Shown here: in pieces, positions 33,618 to 45,514 of the stretch
Position numbering within the stretch: position 1 is the stretch's first letter
How the letters are laid out: the number at the start of each line of letters is the position of its first letter
Assembly (NCBI RefSeq): GCF_002127325.2
Contig: NC_035449.2
Coordinates: 138,932,807 to 138,996,806 of the forward strand
Source of the DNA: Helianthus annuus
Lineage: Eukaryota > Streptophyta > Magnoliopsida > Asterales > Asteraceae
Direction of reading: 5' to 3'
Length of the DNA: 64,000 nt
Made by a program: the position numbers and the translations under genes
The notes under the pieces: generated by a model
Databases searched by the model: none
What the model was told of the DNA's origin: nothing
Seen by the model: the letters and a program-made list of their open reading frames with translations, nothing else

Positions 33618-34580
33618 TCAGCCCACTTCCTACCTATTAAGGAAACACATAGCTCAGATAAGTTAGCTCAACTATACGTGGATGAGATTGTATCTCTCCA
33701 CGGGGTGCCAGTGTCTATCATTTCTGACAGGGATACAAGGTATACATCGCACTTCTGGAAAAGTTTTCAGCAATCACTAGGCACTTTATTGAACTTCAGC
33801 ACAACATATCATCCTCAGACGGATGGTCAAAGCGAGCAGAGAACTCAAACGATGGAAGATATGTTAAGAGCTTGTGTTATTGATCTAGGTGGAAGTTGGG
33901 ATGATCATCTTCCACTGATCGAGTTTTCTTACAATAATAGCTATCACTCCAGTATCCAAGCTGCACCATTTGAAGCCTTATATGGAAGGAAGTGCAGGAC
34001 GCCCGTTTGTTGGGCAGAAGTTGGAGATGAACAACTAACAGGACCTGATATAGTCCTAGAGACGACATACAAGATTGTGCAGATAAGAGATCATCTCAAA
34101 GTTGCTAGGGATAGGCAGAAAAGCTATGCAGATAAAAGGCGTAAACCTCTAAAGTTTGTGGTAGGTGACAAAGTGTTGCTGAAAGTGTCACCCTGGAAAG
34201 GAGTAATGCGATTTGGTAAGAAAGGCAAGTTAAGCCCAAGATACATAGGACCATTCGAGATCATCGAATGTGTCGGAACGGTGGCTTACAAGTTAAATTT
34301 TCCTGAAGAGCTCAGTGGTATTCATAATGTATTCCACATCTGTAATCTGAAGAAATGTCTAGCTGAAGAATCGCTAGTCATGCCCCATACGGATGTGCAC
34401 ATAAAAGAGCGTTTGAAATTTTTTGAAAAACCTTTGTCGATCGAGGATCGACAGGTTAAGAAGCTTCGAAAGAAGCATGTACCGATTGTAAAGTTCAAAT
34501 GGGATGCCCGAAGAGGTCCCGAGTATACATGGGAGGTAGAGTCCACTATGAAAGGAAAGTACCCCCATTTGTTCCAATAA
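33618..34580 (+). pseudogene. element A integrase C-terminal part and chromodomain (third block)
   Basis: Picks up integrase after the B insertion ([10 protein letters not shown] in B's copy). SDRDTRYTS at about 33730 and a [10 protein letters not shown] segment carry the second and third catalytic positions. A GPFEII motif is at about 34250, and a chromodomain ends at 34580 ([15 protein letters not shown]). This block is open for 300 codons, unlike the stop-ridden first block. Confidence 0.85.
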
Positions 34581-34589
34581 ATCTCGAGG

Positions 34590-34616
34590 TCGAGATTTCT
34601 TTTAAGGTGGTGAGGA
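34590..34616 (+). other. polypurine tract of element A
   Basis: TTTTAAGGTGGTGAGGA immediately precedes the LTR start TGTAACACC. Confidence 0.75.
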
Positions 34617-36325
34617 TGTAACACCTCGTAAAATCGTACCCAATAAAATAAAGACACGTGTCATGTAAGGCAAACGTGTTATAAACCCGGATCAAGTTAA
34701 AAGATGTATGGTAGGATTTAAAGGTGTCGACATGTTAATTAATACCTCTGAGCGACCTATTTATAAATCCCAAACATTAATATATTTTATAAACATCTAA
34801 TATATTCAAATCTGGTTATTTTAATAATGTATAATTCAAATTTGCAAAAGTTTTAAACTCAGATTTCCAGATTTGATCTTATAAGCTTATGTGAAATTAC
34901 CAAAATGCCCCTTTGGTGCATAGTTTGGTTATAAACAATAAATTTCACATACATGTAATACCCTACTGATATAACTTATTAAATTAAGTATTTTTACTGA
35001 TTATATCAGACCTGAATCTCAGATTAATATATATACTCTTTTATAACCTTTAAAATGACGAAAATACCCCTACGGGGCTAAATTTGAGTTTAAATTCGTT
35101 TTGGGCATAATGGAAGATATCTTACTGATGTCACAACATATTTAAGGCATATTAACTTAGGAAACCTGTAAATGACTCTTATGGTTGCCCGTTACGCATT
35201 TTTCGCATTCGGTTTGGTTTATGTAACTAGTTTGCATAAATTGACCAAAACGGGTCAAACCTTATCATTTTTGTCTCAAAATCCAGAATGTGTTTAGTTT
35301 ACCCATATTACACAAGTCATCAAACTTGTCGGGTCTAAATCACATTCTATTCCGGTCTTCACTTAATCGTGCGTTTGAAGCGCGTAGCTTCCTTTAAAAC
35401 TAACCGGTCTAAGTTTAGGCTTAATTAAGACCCCTTAGGAATCTAATAGGTTATTAAAAACCTTTGTTCCAGATTAGGAGCCCAGTAAAAGCAACTTGCA
35501 CTCGCTGATTTTGATATATACTTGCTCAGGTAAATACTTTTAACTTATTTTCCCTTATATGGGCTTGGGATACGGTATAAAAATAATACCGCTTAGTCGG
35601 GTATGTAGTTGTTTAAATCGGATTGTGATTAATATATTTACATAACCCGTTTTAATCTGTTTTGTTTGGTATATGGCCTTTGGGGGGTTAATGACCATGT
35701 CCCGGATATCCTTGGCATCATTCATTGAAATGGCCATGACTTAAGCATGGGGTGTAGGCATACACCTGACAATTGCATATGTAAAAACGGTAATCCACAA
35801 TAAGGAAAAATTCCTTGTGTGCATTATACCAGTGGTGTGTCAGTTAATCTTGTCCGGCCCTGACGGACGGCAAACATGTAAAAACTATATACAAAATTAT
35901 TTTTAAAATAATTGTCCCAAGTTATAAAAGATATTTGTGCCTTGTGCATTCAAACCAATTTTCTAAAAATTTTCAAAATGAGTCAGTTAATTGTATTTAC
36001 CAGTGTAAACTGACGTATTTTCCAAAAAAGGTTAAGTGCAGGTACTAAACGGAATAGGCTGGCTACCTTAGCATCAATAAGAGTCTTGCGAGCTTAGATG
36101 CCTTTAAATCTGTTGAACAATGTTTCCTTTTTATTTTGATCCGCCTATGGATCTTTTACAACCGTTTTGTAATACTTGAGATTACTTTTCATTCACTTTG
36201 TAATATATCTATCTTTTGCTTCCGTTATGCATTAAATTGTGTTGTTTGACTATGACGATATCAACTACGTCACGATACTCCCCACCGGGCCCACCGGTAA
36301 TACGTGGAAATATCGGGGTGTGAAA
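34617..36325 (+). repeat. element A 3' LTR
   Basis: About 1709 bp, starting TGTAACACCTCG. It ends GGGGTGTGAAA where B's LTR ends GGGGTGTGACA, so the terminal CA has become AA. It shares scattered blocks with B's LTR (GGGCTTGGGATACGG, GGATATCCTTGGCATCA) but is half as long. GATCA follows directly. Confidence 0.8.
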
Positions 36326-38090
36326 GATCAACAACTTTTTAAAATTGAATTGCTCATATAAACCTTGGTGTTCATGACATTTTGAAATAAATGAAATTTT
36401 CTAACACATGTCATCTTTACTATAACAACTCTCAAAAAGGTCCCACAACACTTCGTAATCAAAACCATGTACTTGCACGACGAGACCCGACATGAAAAAT
36501 GAAAAAAAAAAGAATTTTATGTTTGTCGCGGGCCGCAACATACTCTTAAGGGTCCATTGCGGGTCGCCAGAGGCCTAAGATTCGCCTGAGACACATTTGG
36601 GACACGTGCCATCCACGTGTCAGGCCTACCCCACTGACTATTGACATATATGCTCTAGCTAGGTAGTCTCGCGAGCCACGACAAGATAGCATTAGGCTAT
36701 CGTGGGGCGCGAGAACCTCATATTTCAGCTATATATTAAGCGTGACGCAGACATTCCAATCTGCTCAGAATTTCTTTTCTTTCTCTCTCGATACACTGGT
36801 ATTATACCCAAATACTCGGAGTACTAAAACTCTGCCCGTAACCAGCGTGCTAACTCGAATCACTGGTACGGTACGGTACCCTATCCAATCGATTGAAACC
36901 GAGCCAACAGATGTTTAAGTGCTGCATGAATAAGGCTATACGTTGTCATACGTTGTGGGTCTTGATCTCGTGATTATCGTTAAAGTTGAATTGAGTTAAT
37001 ACACTAATACGTGTGCATTGTGTGCTTCATTAGGAAACCAAGCATTAAACCAGATGGCTAGTACTAAAACCCTAAATCTGCAATGTGAGTCATTCTCTTT
37101 TACCAAAATGCTTTCAAAACCTTAAATGTTTTCTAGTTGTACTTACAGCAATTAAGTCTTTGTATTCTCAAATTACAGCCGGTATGTAGGGTTTTGTATA
37201 CACTACTAATCCAGCGTTACTGTAAGTCCAAGAACTCCAATCAGATATCACAATACACTAATCAAAGTGCGGAAAACTAAGAAAAGTGTAGAACAAAGAA
37301 GATCAAAGTCGATTGTATATAGATTAAGTGCAGACGATTTTAGAGAATCGTCAGGTACATAATACAATGTTTGCTAAACAATCAACAACGAAAAGCTTCT
37401 CTAAAGTCTAATGTTTCTAATGTGCAATGATGTGCTAACCCTATGAACTAAACATGTCATTAGATAGGGTCCACCAAGAATTCGGTCCACATGGCCTGTC
37501 CCAATACTATCTAACCCACTAGAAAACTTAGCCCAATAGCTTATAATTGTGCTTGATAAAGATAAGCGTAACCTACTCAATTATATGGCCTTATAGTTAC
37601 TATTGGACGAAAGTTAGCCAATAGTAATATGACCACGGCCACCTAGTTGGGTAGGTGACAAATACTGATTTGAGTAATTGAAAGATATAAACAAAAGTAA
37701 AAACTTTTAATGCTGTAATTATAACAATGTGTTTTTGTACAACTGAATGAACTCACCAGTATTTTTTGCTGAACAAATGTTTTTAAAACGCATTTCAGTT
37801 GATTTACTGTTAAGAGAAGGAAAAGTGCTATGAGGCACTCAAGCTTAAATAAGTGGTTATGTAAACCTGAATAAAACGTGTTTTGTAATCAAGGGTTTAT
37901 CGTTATAAAAATCCTTTATGTAAATACGGGTTTTATCCCACAACTTATGAAAATTTCGGTGTTTGAAACTCTGATATTTTTCCTGACACCCGGACCTGAT
38001 AAGTTTTCCATTGCAACAATTTTAATAAACACCGGTGCCACTTGAATCTGCTCACGACTTCCGCCTAGGGTCTGGTCGGGGGTTGTGACA
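36326..38090 (+). repeat. 5' LTR of C2 (left end missing)
   Basis: Parallel to 7146-8885, including the GC-rich hairpin and the TATA-like GCTATATATTAAGC at about 36727. It ends GGTTGTGACA. Its left end is flush with A's LTR. Confidence 0.65.
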
Positions 38091-38095
38091 GAAGG

Positions 38096-38108
38096 TGGTA
38101 TCAGAACC
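38096..38108 (+). other. PBS of C2
   Basis: TGGTATCAGAACC, with one G-to-A change from the C1 site. Confidence 0.8.
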
Positions 38109-38261
38109 ACTGGTTTAAGCTAATTAAATATTGTGAGAATACTTAAAATTAGTAGTTTGGAATTAGTTGCAATAACTTCTGTGAATACCGTGATACTAAT
38201 AAAATAGTATATGTATTTGATTTTCAGAGTTCGTTGTTTTAATTGTTTTTTTACTATCAGT

Positions 38262-38943
38262 ATGAGCGCTAGAGAGCTATCAGATGCTTTCCAGAATATA
38301 TCTGTTAACCATACAGATATGGATATTGCTGGAAATCAGACCGACACACAAATCGGGTACGAAGCGGATATAGACGAACCGATGATATTTCAGGCACAAT
38401 CGTTACCAAAAGCAAGTCTTAAAAGAGACAGAGAATATTGTATTGGAAGGTAAGAAGGAAGAAGAAGGTTCCAACAGCGACAAAAACCAAAAGAACTGGA
38501 GAAACAAGTGGAAAACAATTACAGACGAAAGTTCAAACCAAACCACCATGCATTTATCGTGGGAGGAATTAGACCAAAGACTGGAAAACTGCGAGATGTT
38601 CAGGCCAATACCTGAAGAAATTAATTTGAATATGCCCTCTTATCCCGCCATGCCAATAAATCTAGAACCTATAAACCTTGCACCAATAATACCACAACAA
38701 CCACTCCCAAATCCGGTGGAAGAATGGTGGACTAATGATTGGGAATTCCAAAACCTCATGAATAATCCTTATCCATTCTATCCAAATTTCCAACCGGAAC
38801 TCCCTGCTTTTCCCCCGATGAACCTGGAAAACGTTACAGAGATTCGCCACTATGGCGAGAAACTAATAGATGCAGGAAGTCGAATCCGGAATGTAGGAGA
38901 AAAACTCATCTGGAAGTACGACGAGAGTGAGCATCACTTTTAG
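38262..38943 (+). pseudogene. C2 additional ORF upstream of gag
   Basis: The first frame (38262-38453) starts MSARELSDAFQNISVNHTD, and a second frame continues to 38943 after a one-base shift near 38440. Together they form about 225 codons. The second part is Asn/Pro/aromatic-rich (WWTNDWEFQNLMNNPYPFYP) and ends in a short helix-like stretch (RIRNVGEKLIWKYDESEHHF). No known domain was recognised. It is separated from gag by about 260 bp that includes a (TA)n(TG)n run. The same shift in C1 shows it predates the duplication. Confidence 0.55.
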
Positions 38944-38989
38944 GAAACTAACCACATAATATATGAATGTATAATGTTTTCTCTGTATT

Positions 38990-38992
38990 TTG

Positions 38993-39038
<46 letters not shown>

Positions 39039-39042
39039 GTAG
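38990..39042 (+). repeat. (TA)n(TG)n microsatellite
   Basis: About 11 TA followed by about 13 TG dinucleotides, between the extra ORF and gag of C2. Confidence 0.9.
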
Positions 39043-39202
39043 TGTATGTAAAATATAAGAAGCATATTATATATAAGAAAAATATAAGTCCAAATGGTCG
39101 ACGATTTTGACAATATGCTCTGATTTATTTGTGTTTACGGTATTTTGATTATTTTGTTATTTATTCTGTGATATTAATATTTGGAATATGTTTACAATTC
39201 AG

Positions 39203-39848
39203 ATGTCAAACGAAGTTAATCGAACGGTCCAGAATAATCAGGAAAACTCCTTGGACAAAAGTGCCAAAGAAAATATAATAGCCCAATGAATAGCTGATGC
39301 TATACCTTTAGTTATCGAAGCTATTAGAAACCCTGTAGAAAATACTAAAGCTGTGAGTAGCAAGCGCACTCGTAGTAACGATTTTAGCCACAGTGTCGAT
39401 GGAGGTAATGACGATAATATCAAAGCCCCATTTCCTAAGAAAATGAAGGCAATGACTTTCAGGTGTACTTACAAGGATTTTTTTATCTTGTAAGCCAACT
39501 GAGTTCGCATGTAGTGAAGGAGCTATGGCTGCTCTGAGATAGTTAGAAAAGACAGAAGTTGTTCTTAAGATCAGTAAATGTGCCAAAGAAAATAAAGTAA
39601 TGTTTGCTTCTAATCTCATTATAGATGAGGCATTAGAATGGTGGAACACGATTCTTCAGGCTAAAGGAAGTGACAAGGCCTATGCCATGAACTGGGAAGA
39701 ACTTCAGGAAATGACAGAAAGGAAATTATGTCCCCCTCATGAAAAGGAATAGATGGCTAGTTAGTTCCTAAATCACAAAATGGTTGATGTGAATTGTCGT
39801 GAGTATACGACAAAATTCTTCGAGTATGCAAGAATGGTACCAACTCTG
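39203..39848 (+). pseudogene. C2 gag remnant
   Basis: An ATG at 39203 (MSNEVNRTVQNNQEN) leads into SCKPTEFACSEGAMAALR, DEALEWWNTILQAKG and NCREYTTKFFEYARMVP, which are Ty3 capsid motifs. Several in-frame stops are present (first near 39287). It ends at the LTR start TGTAAC at 39849. The capsid C-terminal part and nucleocapsid are missing. Confidence 0.75.
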
Positions 39849-40014
39849 TGTAACATCTCGGAAATTTGTATCGAATTAAATGGCAACACGTGTCTAATCC
39901 ACTCTCAAATATGCCAAGTTACATGGACGAGAGGGACTAAATGTGTAAAATTGTGGAAGATTGGATGTGGATGGACTATTTATGTCAACATGCCAAATTT
40001 TGGAATCTGGGTGA

Positions 40015-40172
40015 CCCTTACGGACCGCAAGGCTTATGCCTTATGAACCGTAAGGCATTGATTATATTTTATTCTGATAAGTCCTTACGGGTCGTAAGGA
40101 TATTTGAAATTGTGGGCGTGCTAAGTCCTTTCGGAGCGTAAGCCAGCACCCCTTACGGTTCGTAAGGGGTGC
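40015..40172. promoter_or_regulatory. five CCTTACGG-NN-CGTAAGG palindromes in the U3 of this LTR
   Basis: Sites at about 40015-40032, 40039-40055, 40083-40099, 40127-40142 and 40151-40167. The last extends to perfect 12-bp arms (GCACCCCTTACG at 40146-40157, CGTAAGGGGTGC at 40161-40172). They end about 155 bp before the TATA box. They could be binding sites for a dimeric factor or cruciform-forming repeats. Confidence 0.75.
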
Positions 40173-40326
40173 AACTGGCAGTTTTGGCAGACTGCCATGG
40201 CAGCCTGCATGTTATGCCATCTTGCTCGCAAATTGCCACCATCTCTCTTGTTATAACACCTCACTAGGCACTTGTACACACCTAAGAATCCATGCTAACA
40301 CATGGCATAATCCTATAATCAATTTG

Positions 40327-40340
40327 CAACTATAAATAGC
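40327..40340 (+). promoter_or_regulatory. TATA box of the 39849 LTR
   Basis: AACTATAAATAGCC, followed by a pyrimidine-rich start region, typical of plant LTR promoters. Confidence 0.6.
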
Positions 40341-41807
40341 CCCAAAGTTGCACCATTTTTCCTTGCTCATTCACATTTCTCATTCTCTAATCCTTCTTGG
40401 AGTGCTTCTGATCTATAGAGGCCTCCTACAGGAGCTCAGTCTCTGCCTTGAACACTTGTAAGTGTTCTTTCATAGTTCTTTTTCATTCTTAGGCTAAGTT
40501 ATTTGCCGAAAGTCAAGCAAATTGACTTTTGCTTTGACTTTCGGTTATGACCATTATGGTCAAGCCAATGTTCGAATCGGATATGGCTACATGATCATAA
40601 TAAGGTAGGTGATAATCCCCTATGAGGTCACCTCCTGAAGATCACGTTAAGTTGGTCAAATAAGGGGTCAGAGTTATATTAAAAATAAAGTCAAAATGTA
40701 GATTTTCGGAAAATAAGTTAAATGAACTTCTAAGTATCTAAACACTAATTTTTTCCATTATATCAGTTGGTAAAACATATTAGGACATGTTAGATCATGT
40801 CCAACCCGTCATTTCCTGCTTATAGCTCAGTTCGCAACCGAAAGTCAAGCATTTTGACTTCTGCTTTGACTTTCGATTCTGGCTCGTTTAAATTAATTTA
40901 GCTATTGATTTGAAGTTGTATTGGGATCATATTAATGTATGGAATAACTCGATGAGCTTATACCATTTGATCATAATCGTTTGTCGGGTTTTATGCAAGT
41001 TCATGTATTATGCCTAAATATTAACCAAAATACCCTTTTGGGGCATAAAATAGTTTTGAATCATGATGAACTTATAAATTGAAATACCTACTGATGTGGT
41101 AACATATTAAACATGTTTTGGCATAATGAACTTGATATTGACTCATTCGGTCACCCGATGTCGCCTATGCGCGTACGGTTGACTTATATAGCTTAGTTTA
41201 TATAAGTTAACCGAATTTGGTCAAATTCCTTCAAATATAATCAGAATGTATTATTGTTTGACCCATATTATATAATTCATAGTACCTGTGAGGGTACAAA
41301 CCAAATTATATCAGGTCACTGCTTAATCTAGCGAATCGTATAGTTTTTTATTATAGTTAACCGGTTCAAATCATATGACTTGAATAAGACCCGTTAACAT
41401 TCTAATGGAACATCATTCCATTCATTCCAGAATAAGAGCGTCCAGTAAATTGCAACCTTGTTAATTGTTTTGTTTAAACGACTGTGCTTACAAATATCTC
41501 TGGATTGTAAAGATTTATGCTCATGTAAATACTTTTAACCTATTTTCCCTATACGGGCTTGGGATACTCTTAACCTATTTTCCCTCTACGGGCTTGTAAT
41601 CAAGGGTTTATCTCCATATAAATCCTTGATGTAAATACGGGTTTTATCTCACAACTTATGAAATGAAAATTTTGGTGTTTGAAACTCTGATATTTTTTCC
41701 TGACACCCAGTCCTGATAAGTTTTCCACTGTAACAATTTTAATAAACACTGGTACCACTTGTATCTGCTCACGGCTCCCGCCCAGAGTAGGGTCAATGGT
41801 TGTGATA

Positions 41808-42036
41808 TTTACATATATCTAAAGTAATTTCAAACACCGATGTAATTTCCAATGAAATAATCGAACCATATCACCAGTTGAACTTAATCATGGTTAACAC
41901 ACCGATGGTTAAAGAGGAAATGAATGTTATGAGTAGTAAGTCTTTCATAATACCAAGAAAATTTCCAACATAGATTTAAATTTGATCCAATGACGTTAAA
42001 GTGATTCGCAGATTCATATTGGTTATTATTTTAACT
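41808..42036. other. flank between C2 and the hAT MITE
   Basis: AT-rich. Nothing recognised except the 8-bp TSD (TTTTAACT, 42029-42036) of the next element. Confidence 0.5.
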
Positions 42037-42081
42037 AAGGCTGTAATTGAGCCGAGCCAAGCCGACTTAGATGAGCTCGAG

Positions 42082-44570
42082 TGTAACGCCTCGCTTTTTG
42101 GAACCTTCCTTATTTAGAAAGATTATGTATACTCCTATTTTTGGAAACTTATATCCGTATCGTATTCGTATTTCACTTCCAGCTTCGTAATTCGAAGCTT
42201 TAATTCGTAATAAAACTTGGTTATTTTACCTAAATTATACATTTATTTCACGTTTTCGTTTTACATTTTACATGTATCTTATTAACATGATCGGCACCTA
42301 ATCATCGTTTTTGTAAATACACACTTATTATACTTACAAGCTATAGTAAATACGTGACTTTATACGTTTTATGCGTGAAAATACTTAGTTATACATTTAC
42401 AATACTTAATCTATACTTATATACTTGTTTGGTACTTGAAAATATATTAATTATACATAAAATACCATCAAACGTACCAGGACCAAACTCCAGGGACTAA
42501 ATTTGTCAAATTCTGAAAGTTGTCAAATGTTAGTACAGGCGACACGGGGCCCGACTCCCTCATCCTTCCGCGACGCGCGGGTGACCCTGATCCGCAACCA
42601 GCTTCGAATTACACACGGATTGGGCCATTTTTGTCATCCAACTCCCACCTAACTTCTTTTAATACACTCTAAACTCCTAACCCTAATCCCCCCACTATAA
42701 ATACCACCATTCTAAACACACCTTTTCACTTCCAAACTCCACAAACACTCTCAAATCCTCTTAAGAACCCTCACAAATTCTGATTTTGAGCAGAAAGTTT
42801 CAAGGCTTCTAAAGTGAGTTCTAGCTCACTTTTTCACTCATTCTTGTTTGTTTCTTCTTCTATCTTACTTGGATAACCTCTAGGAAGGTTTTCACAAGTT
42901 TGCCATGGCAAACTAAGGTGAAACCTCACCATATTTGAGGTCCAAAGTGAGATTTATTTTTTTTGTTTTTGTTCATGTTTATGTAACTTCAATTTCTTTG
43001 CTAAGACTTGGTGAAATCTTGTACCCACCAAGCTCATAACTTAGCATATAGTTGTGGGTTTGTGTTGAGGTGATTTACATCAAGTTATGAGTTCAAAACT
43101 CTTTACTTTAAAGTTCATACATGTTATAACCCAAGTGTTGAAAAAAATCACGATTCACCATCTTCCATATGGTTAATCTTGTGACCTGTAAAAGTGTGAA
43201 CCGTGGGAGCTTTGGCTTTCCAATCTAGTTCCACTACCTCACTTGTGAACCTTTTATATGAACACTCAAGTAGCTTCATAGTATCAAAGTAACATAACCC
43301 CGCCTTGCCTCCGACACTTAGTTAACTCTTTCCATGTCGTGGTGGTTCACCCGGGTTAGGATTTACTTGGCTACTTGAGCATGTAGTAGTTAGTTTTTAT
43401 TTCATGTTATTCAAGACCCTCCAAATCATCCTTGTGATGATTTGTGTAGTGGTGAATCATACAAAAAGCTTAAACCTCCATGCTTGACTTACATGATTAT
43501 CTATGAAACTTTGGGCTTAGCTTAGGATTAATATTATAACTGTATATACAAACATGGTTGGATTTATGATGATAATCAGGTCATGGTTCTTCGTCATACA
43601 CTTAGGCTACTTTATCTACGAATCAAAGTCGCTCGTTGATGATTCTAATGGGCAAACTAGGACCCATGAAATCACATACAACCTAGTGTCAAAAACGAGT
43701 ACTTGAACTAGATATACTTTTATGCATAACATACTTTTGTATTCAAATTCTAAATCCTGAACCTAACCACTCCATAAACACCGTATAACCTTACCTTCGA
43801 TTCCATATTCACAAACAACTCGTCACTCACGGATAATCAGAAAGCTTTTGCAAAATTGTGAGTATACTCGACACCCTTTTTCGTTTACACTTTTGGGTGC
43901 AACATGTTTACATTATACAAACTTACACATGCACATATTCTTTATGCAATTATACAACAATCCAATACATGCATGCTAATATGTTGTACTTGATTCGTTA
44001 TTTCTGGGTTATACTTTTTGTGATAAACTTGTCATTAACTTCGTACGAGCCTACCCTTAACATGTATAGTGCTATAGGAGTAACGCACCGCCCGTGTTCG
44101 TGAGGTCTTGTTAATTCATTCATTCATACTTGAGTAAACTTTGGGTTGACGTGTTTATTCACATGTTGGTTTATACGTTAATCTTGATAACTAAGTTTGC
44201 TATGTGGATTGTTCAAACTCTTTTTATTATATGCTAGTACTCAAAACTTGTATACTCGCCAATACTTTTTGTATTGAACTATACTTTAATACATGTTGTA
44301 GGATTATGATGATGATGATAATGCACGGAACTTAGTAGGATGCCTAGAAACATACCAAAATTTAAATTCGTGTTTATTAGTTAGTGATTTGATAATGGTT
44401 GTATTTTGTTTGTTTCAAACTTGTTGTATTTCAATTTCAAACAACGTACTTGTTATTAACAATGAAATGAAAATTATTTATTTAAATACTTGTCACATTT
44501 AGTGTTATGAAGTCTCGATCAATCTCGTTCGTCTCACTCCGATGTTTCCGCCATCGCTTGAGGTATGACA
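42082..44570 (+). mobile_element. solo LTR of a Ty3-type element
   Basis: 2489 bp, starting TGTAACGCCTCG and ending GAGGTATGACA. A 5-bp TSD TCGAG/TCGAA (one mismatch) flanks it and there is no internal region, so it probably arose by LTR-LTR recombination. TATA box CACTATAAATACCACC at about 42693. A GC-rich patch (GGGGCCCG, CCGCGACGCGCGGG) lies about 110-150 bp upstream of it. Confidence 0.75.
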
Positions 44571-44839
44571 TCGAACTCGTATTTAAATGAGCTATCTCGG
44601 CTCGGCTTGTTTATTTTATCGAGCTAAAAAGTCAAGTTCGAGCTCAGCTCGTAAAAGGGTCGAGCCCAATCGAGCCGGCTCATTAATATTTTTTAATAAT
44701 TTTTTGAATTTTTTAACAAGTATTGATAAAATAAAAAAAACAAAAAAATAAATAAATAAAAAATCAATATAGCTTTACATATTATATTTGTTTTTTTTCT
44801 TAATTCTAAAGACATAAAGACATATTAAAAATATTATAT

Positions 44840-44840
<1 letters not shown>

Positions 44841-44900
<60 letters not shown>
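44841..44900. repeat. (ATT)20 microsatellite
   Basis: About twenty uninterrupted ATT units inside the hAT MITE. Confidence 0.95.
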
Positions 44901-44905
<5 letters not shown>

Positions 44906-45183
44906 TTATATTTTTATATGTTATTCAATTAACTAAACTTAAAATGGTAATACTTTAACCCCCTCCCACGTATTTTTAGCCTTATTACATTTAAAATTAA
45001 ATTAATGTAAATAGAAATAATATTATTCAACCCGGCTCACAATCTCACAAGCTGAGCCAGGCTAAGCTCGAGCTCGAGTCCTTTACAAATTAAGCCAAGC
45101 TGGCTCATTTATATTCAAGTTGATTTTAAACCGAGCTTTTTTTTAACGAAACACAAGCTTTTTAAACAACCCTAATTTTAACA

Positions 45184-45514
45184 CATCACTACAAACGCAT
45201 GTGTAATAGAAAGAGGCTATCTTGGCTTCTTATCATCCAAATCACTAATGCTTCTAGTTTACTCGCACTTATTAGTTTTTTTCTTAGGTCTTTGGCCGGG
45301 TATACTTTAACTCATTTTAACTCCACCAAAATGCCACATCAACCTTTTTTACTCATTTTATTTTATTTTACTTCAAGGAAATGGTTTAATCCCTTTAACA
45401 TCATCTAACCCTATTTTTTAGTGGTTTTTGATTTAAAAAATAAAAAAAAATACTTAATTATGTCTCTTAACATCCGGTCAACATATTATTATTAATTATG
45501 TCTCTTAACCCATG
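45184..45514. other. unannotated AT-rich stretch
   Basis: TTAATTATGTCTCTTAAC occurs twice (about 45454 and 45493). No gene seen. Confidence 0.5.

Larger units (their letters stand above)
10035..36325 (+). mobile_element. Ty3 chromovirus A (Tekay/Del-like), old, 5' LTR missing, carrying insertions D and B
   Basis: Sense element in three blocks: 10035-12697, 18528-19707 and 33613-36325. It has leader, gag, protease, RT, RNase H, integrase, chromodomain, PPT and 3' LTR. No 5' LTR or PBS is present, and leader sequence related to that of B starts directly after C1 at 10035. At least nine premature stops but no net frameshift are seen. D (TSD TGAAT) and B (TSD CTAAG) are later insertions with clean target duplications. 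Confidence 0.85.
36326..41807 (+). mobile_element. element C copy 2 (C2): deleted Ty3 element, LTR-extra ORF-gag-LTR
   Basis: 5' LTR to 38090, PBS 38096-38108, additional ORF 38262-38943, gag remnant 39203-39848, then a complete LTR 39849-41807. Nucleocapsid, pol and PPT are absent, because gag runs straight into the LTR start. It begins with the same GATCAACAAC that joins E and C1 at 7138-7147. Confidence 0.7.
39849..41807 (+). repeat. C2 3' LTR, apparent chimera
   Basis: Starts TGTAACATCTCGG and ends GGTTGTGATA. It has a TATA box CTATAAATAGCCC at about 40330. The last ~215 bp (from about 41592) match the end of the C LTR, while the preceding part resembles Tekay-type LTRs such as A's (ACTTTTAACCTATTTTCCCT, GGGCTTGGGATAC). 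At the switch, CTTAACCTATTTTCCCT is duplicated. Confidence 0.65.
42037..45175. mobile_element. hAT-type MITE split by a solo LTR
   Basis: The outer element is 42037-42081 plus 44571-45175, about 645 bp without the inserted LTR. Termini AAGGCTGTAATT and AACAACCCTAA are loosely inverted, and an 8-bp near-perfect TSD TTTTAAC(T/A) flanks it (42029-42036, 45176-45183). An 8-bp TSD fits hAT. The interior is full of GAGCTCGAGC and GAGCCGAGCC palindromes, and it has no transposase. Confidence 0.6.

Noticed and set aside
33877..34068. Minus-strand frames over element A and B coding regions
   Set aside because: Shadows of the integrase and RT frames with no independent features.
34590..36325. Possible envelope gene between A's chromodomain and its LTR
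   Set aside because: The PPT and LTR follow the stop codon within 40 bases, so there is no room for env.
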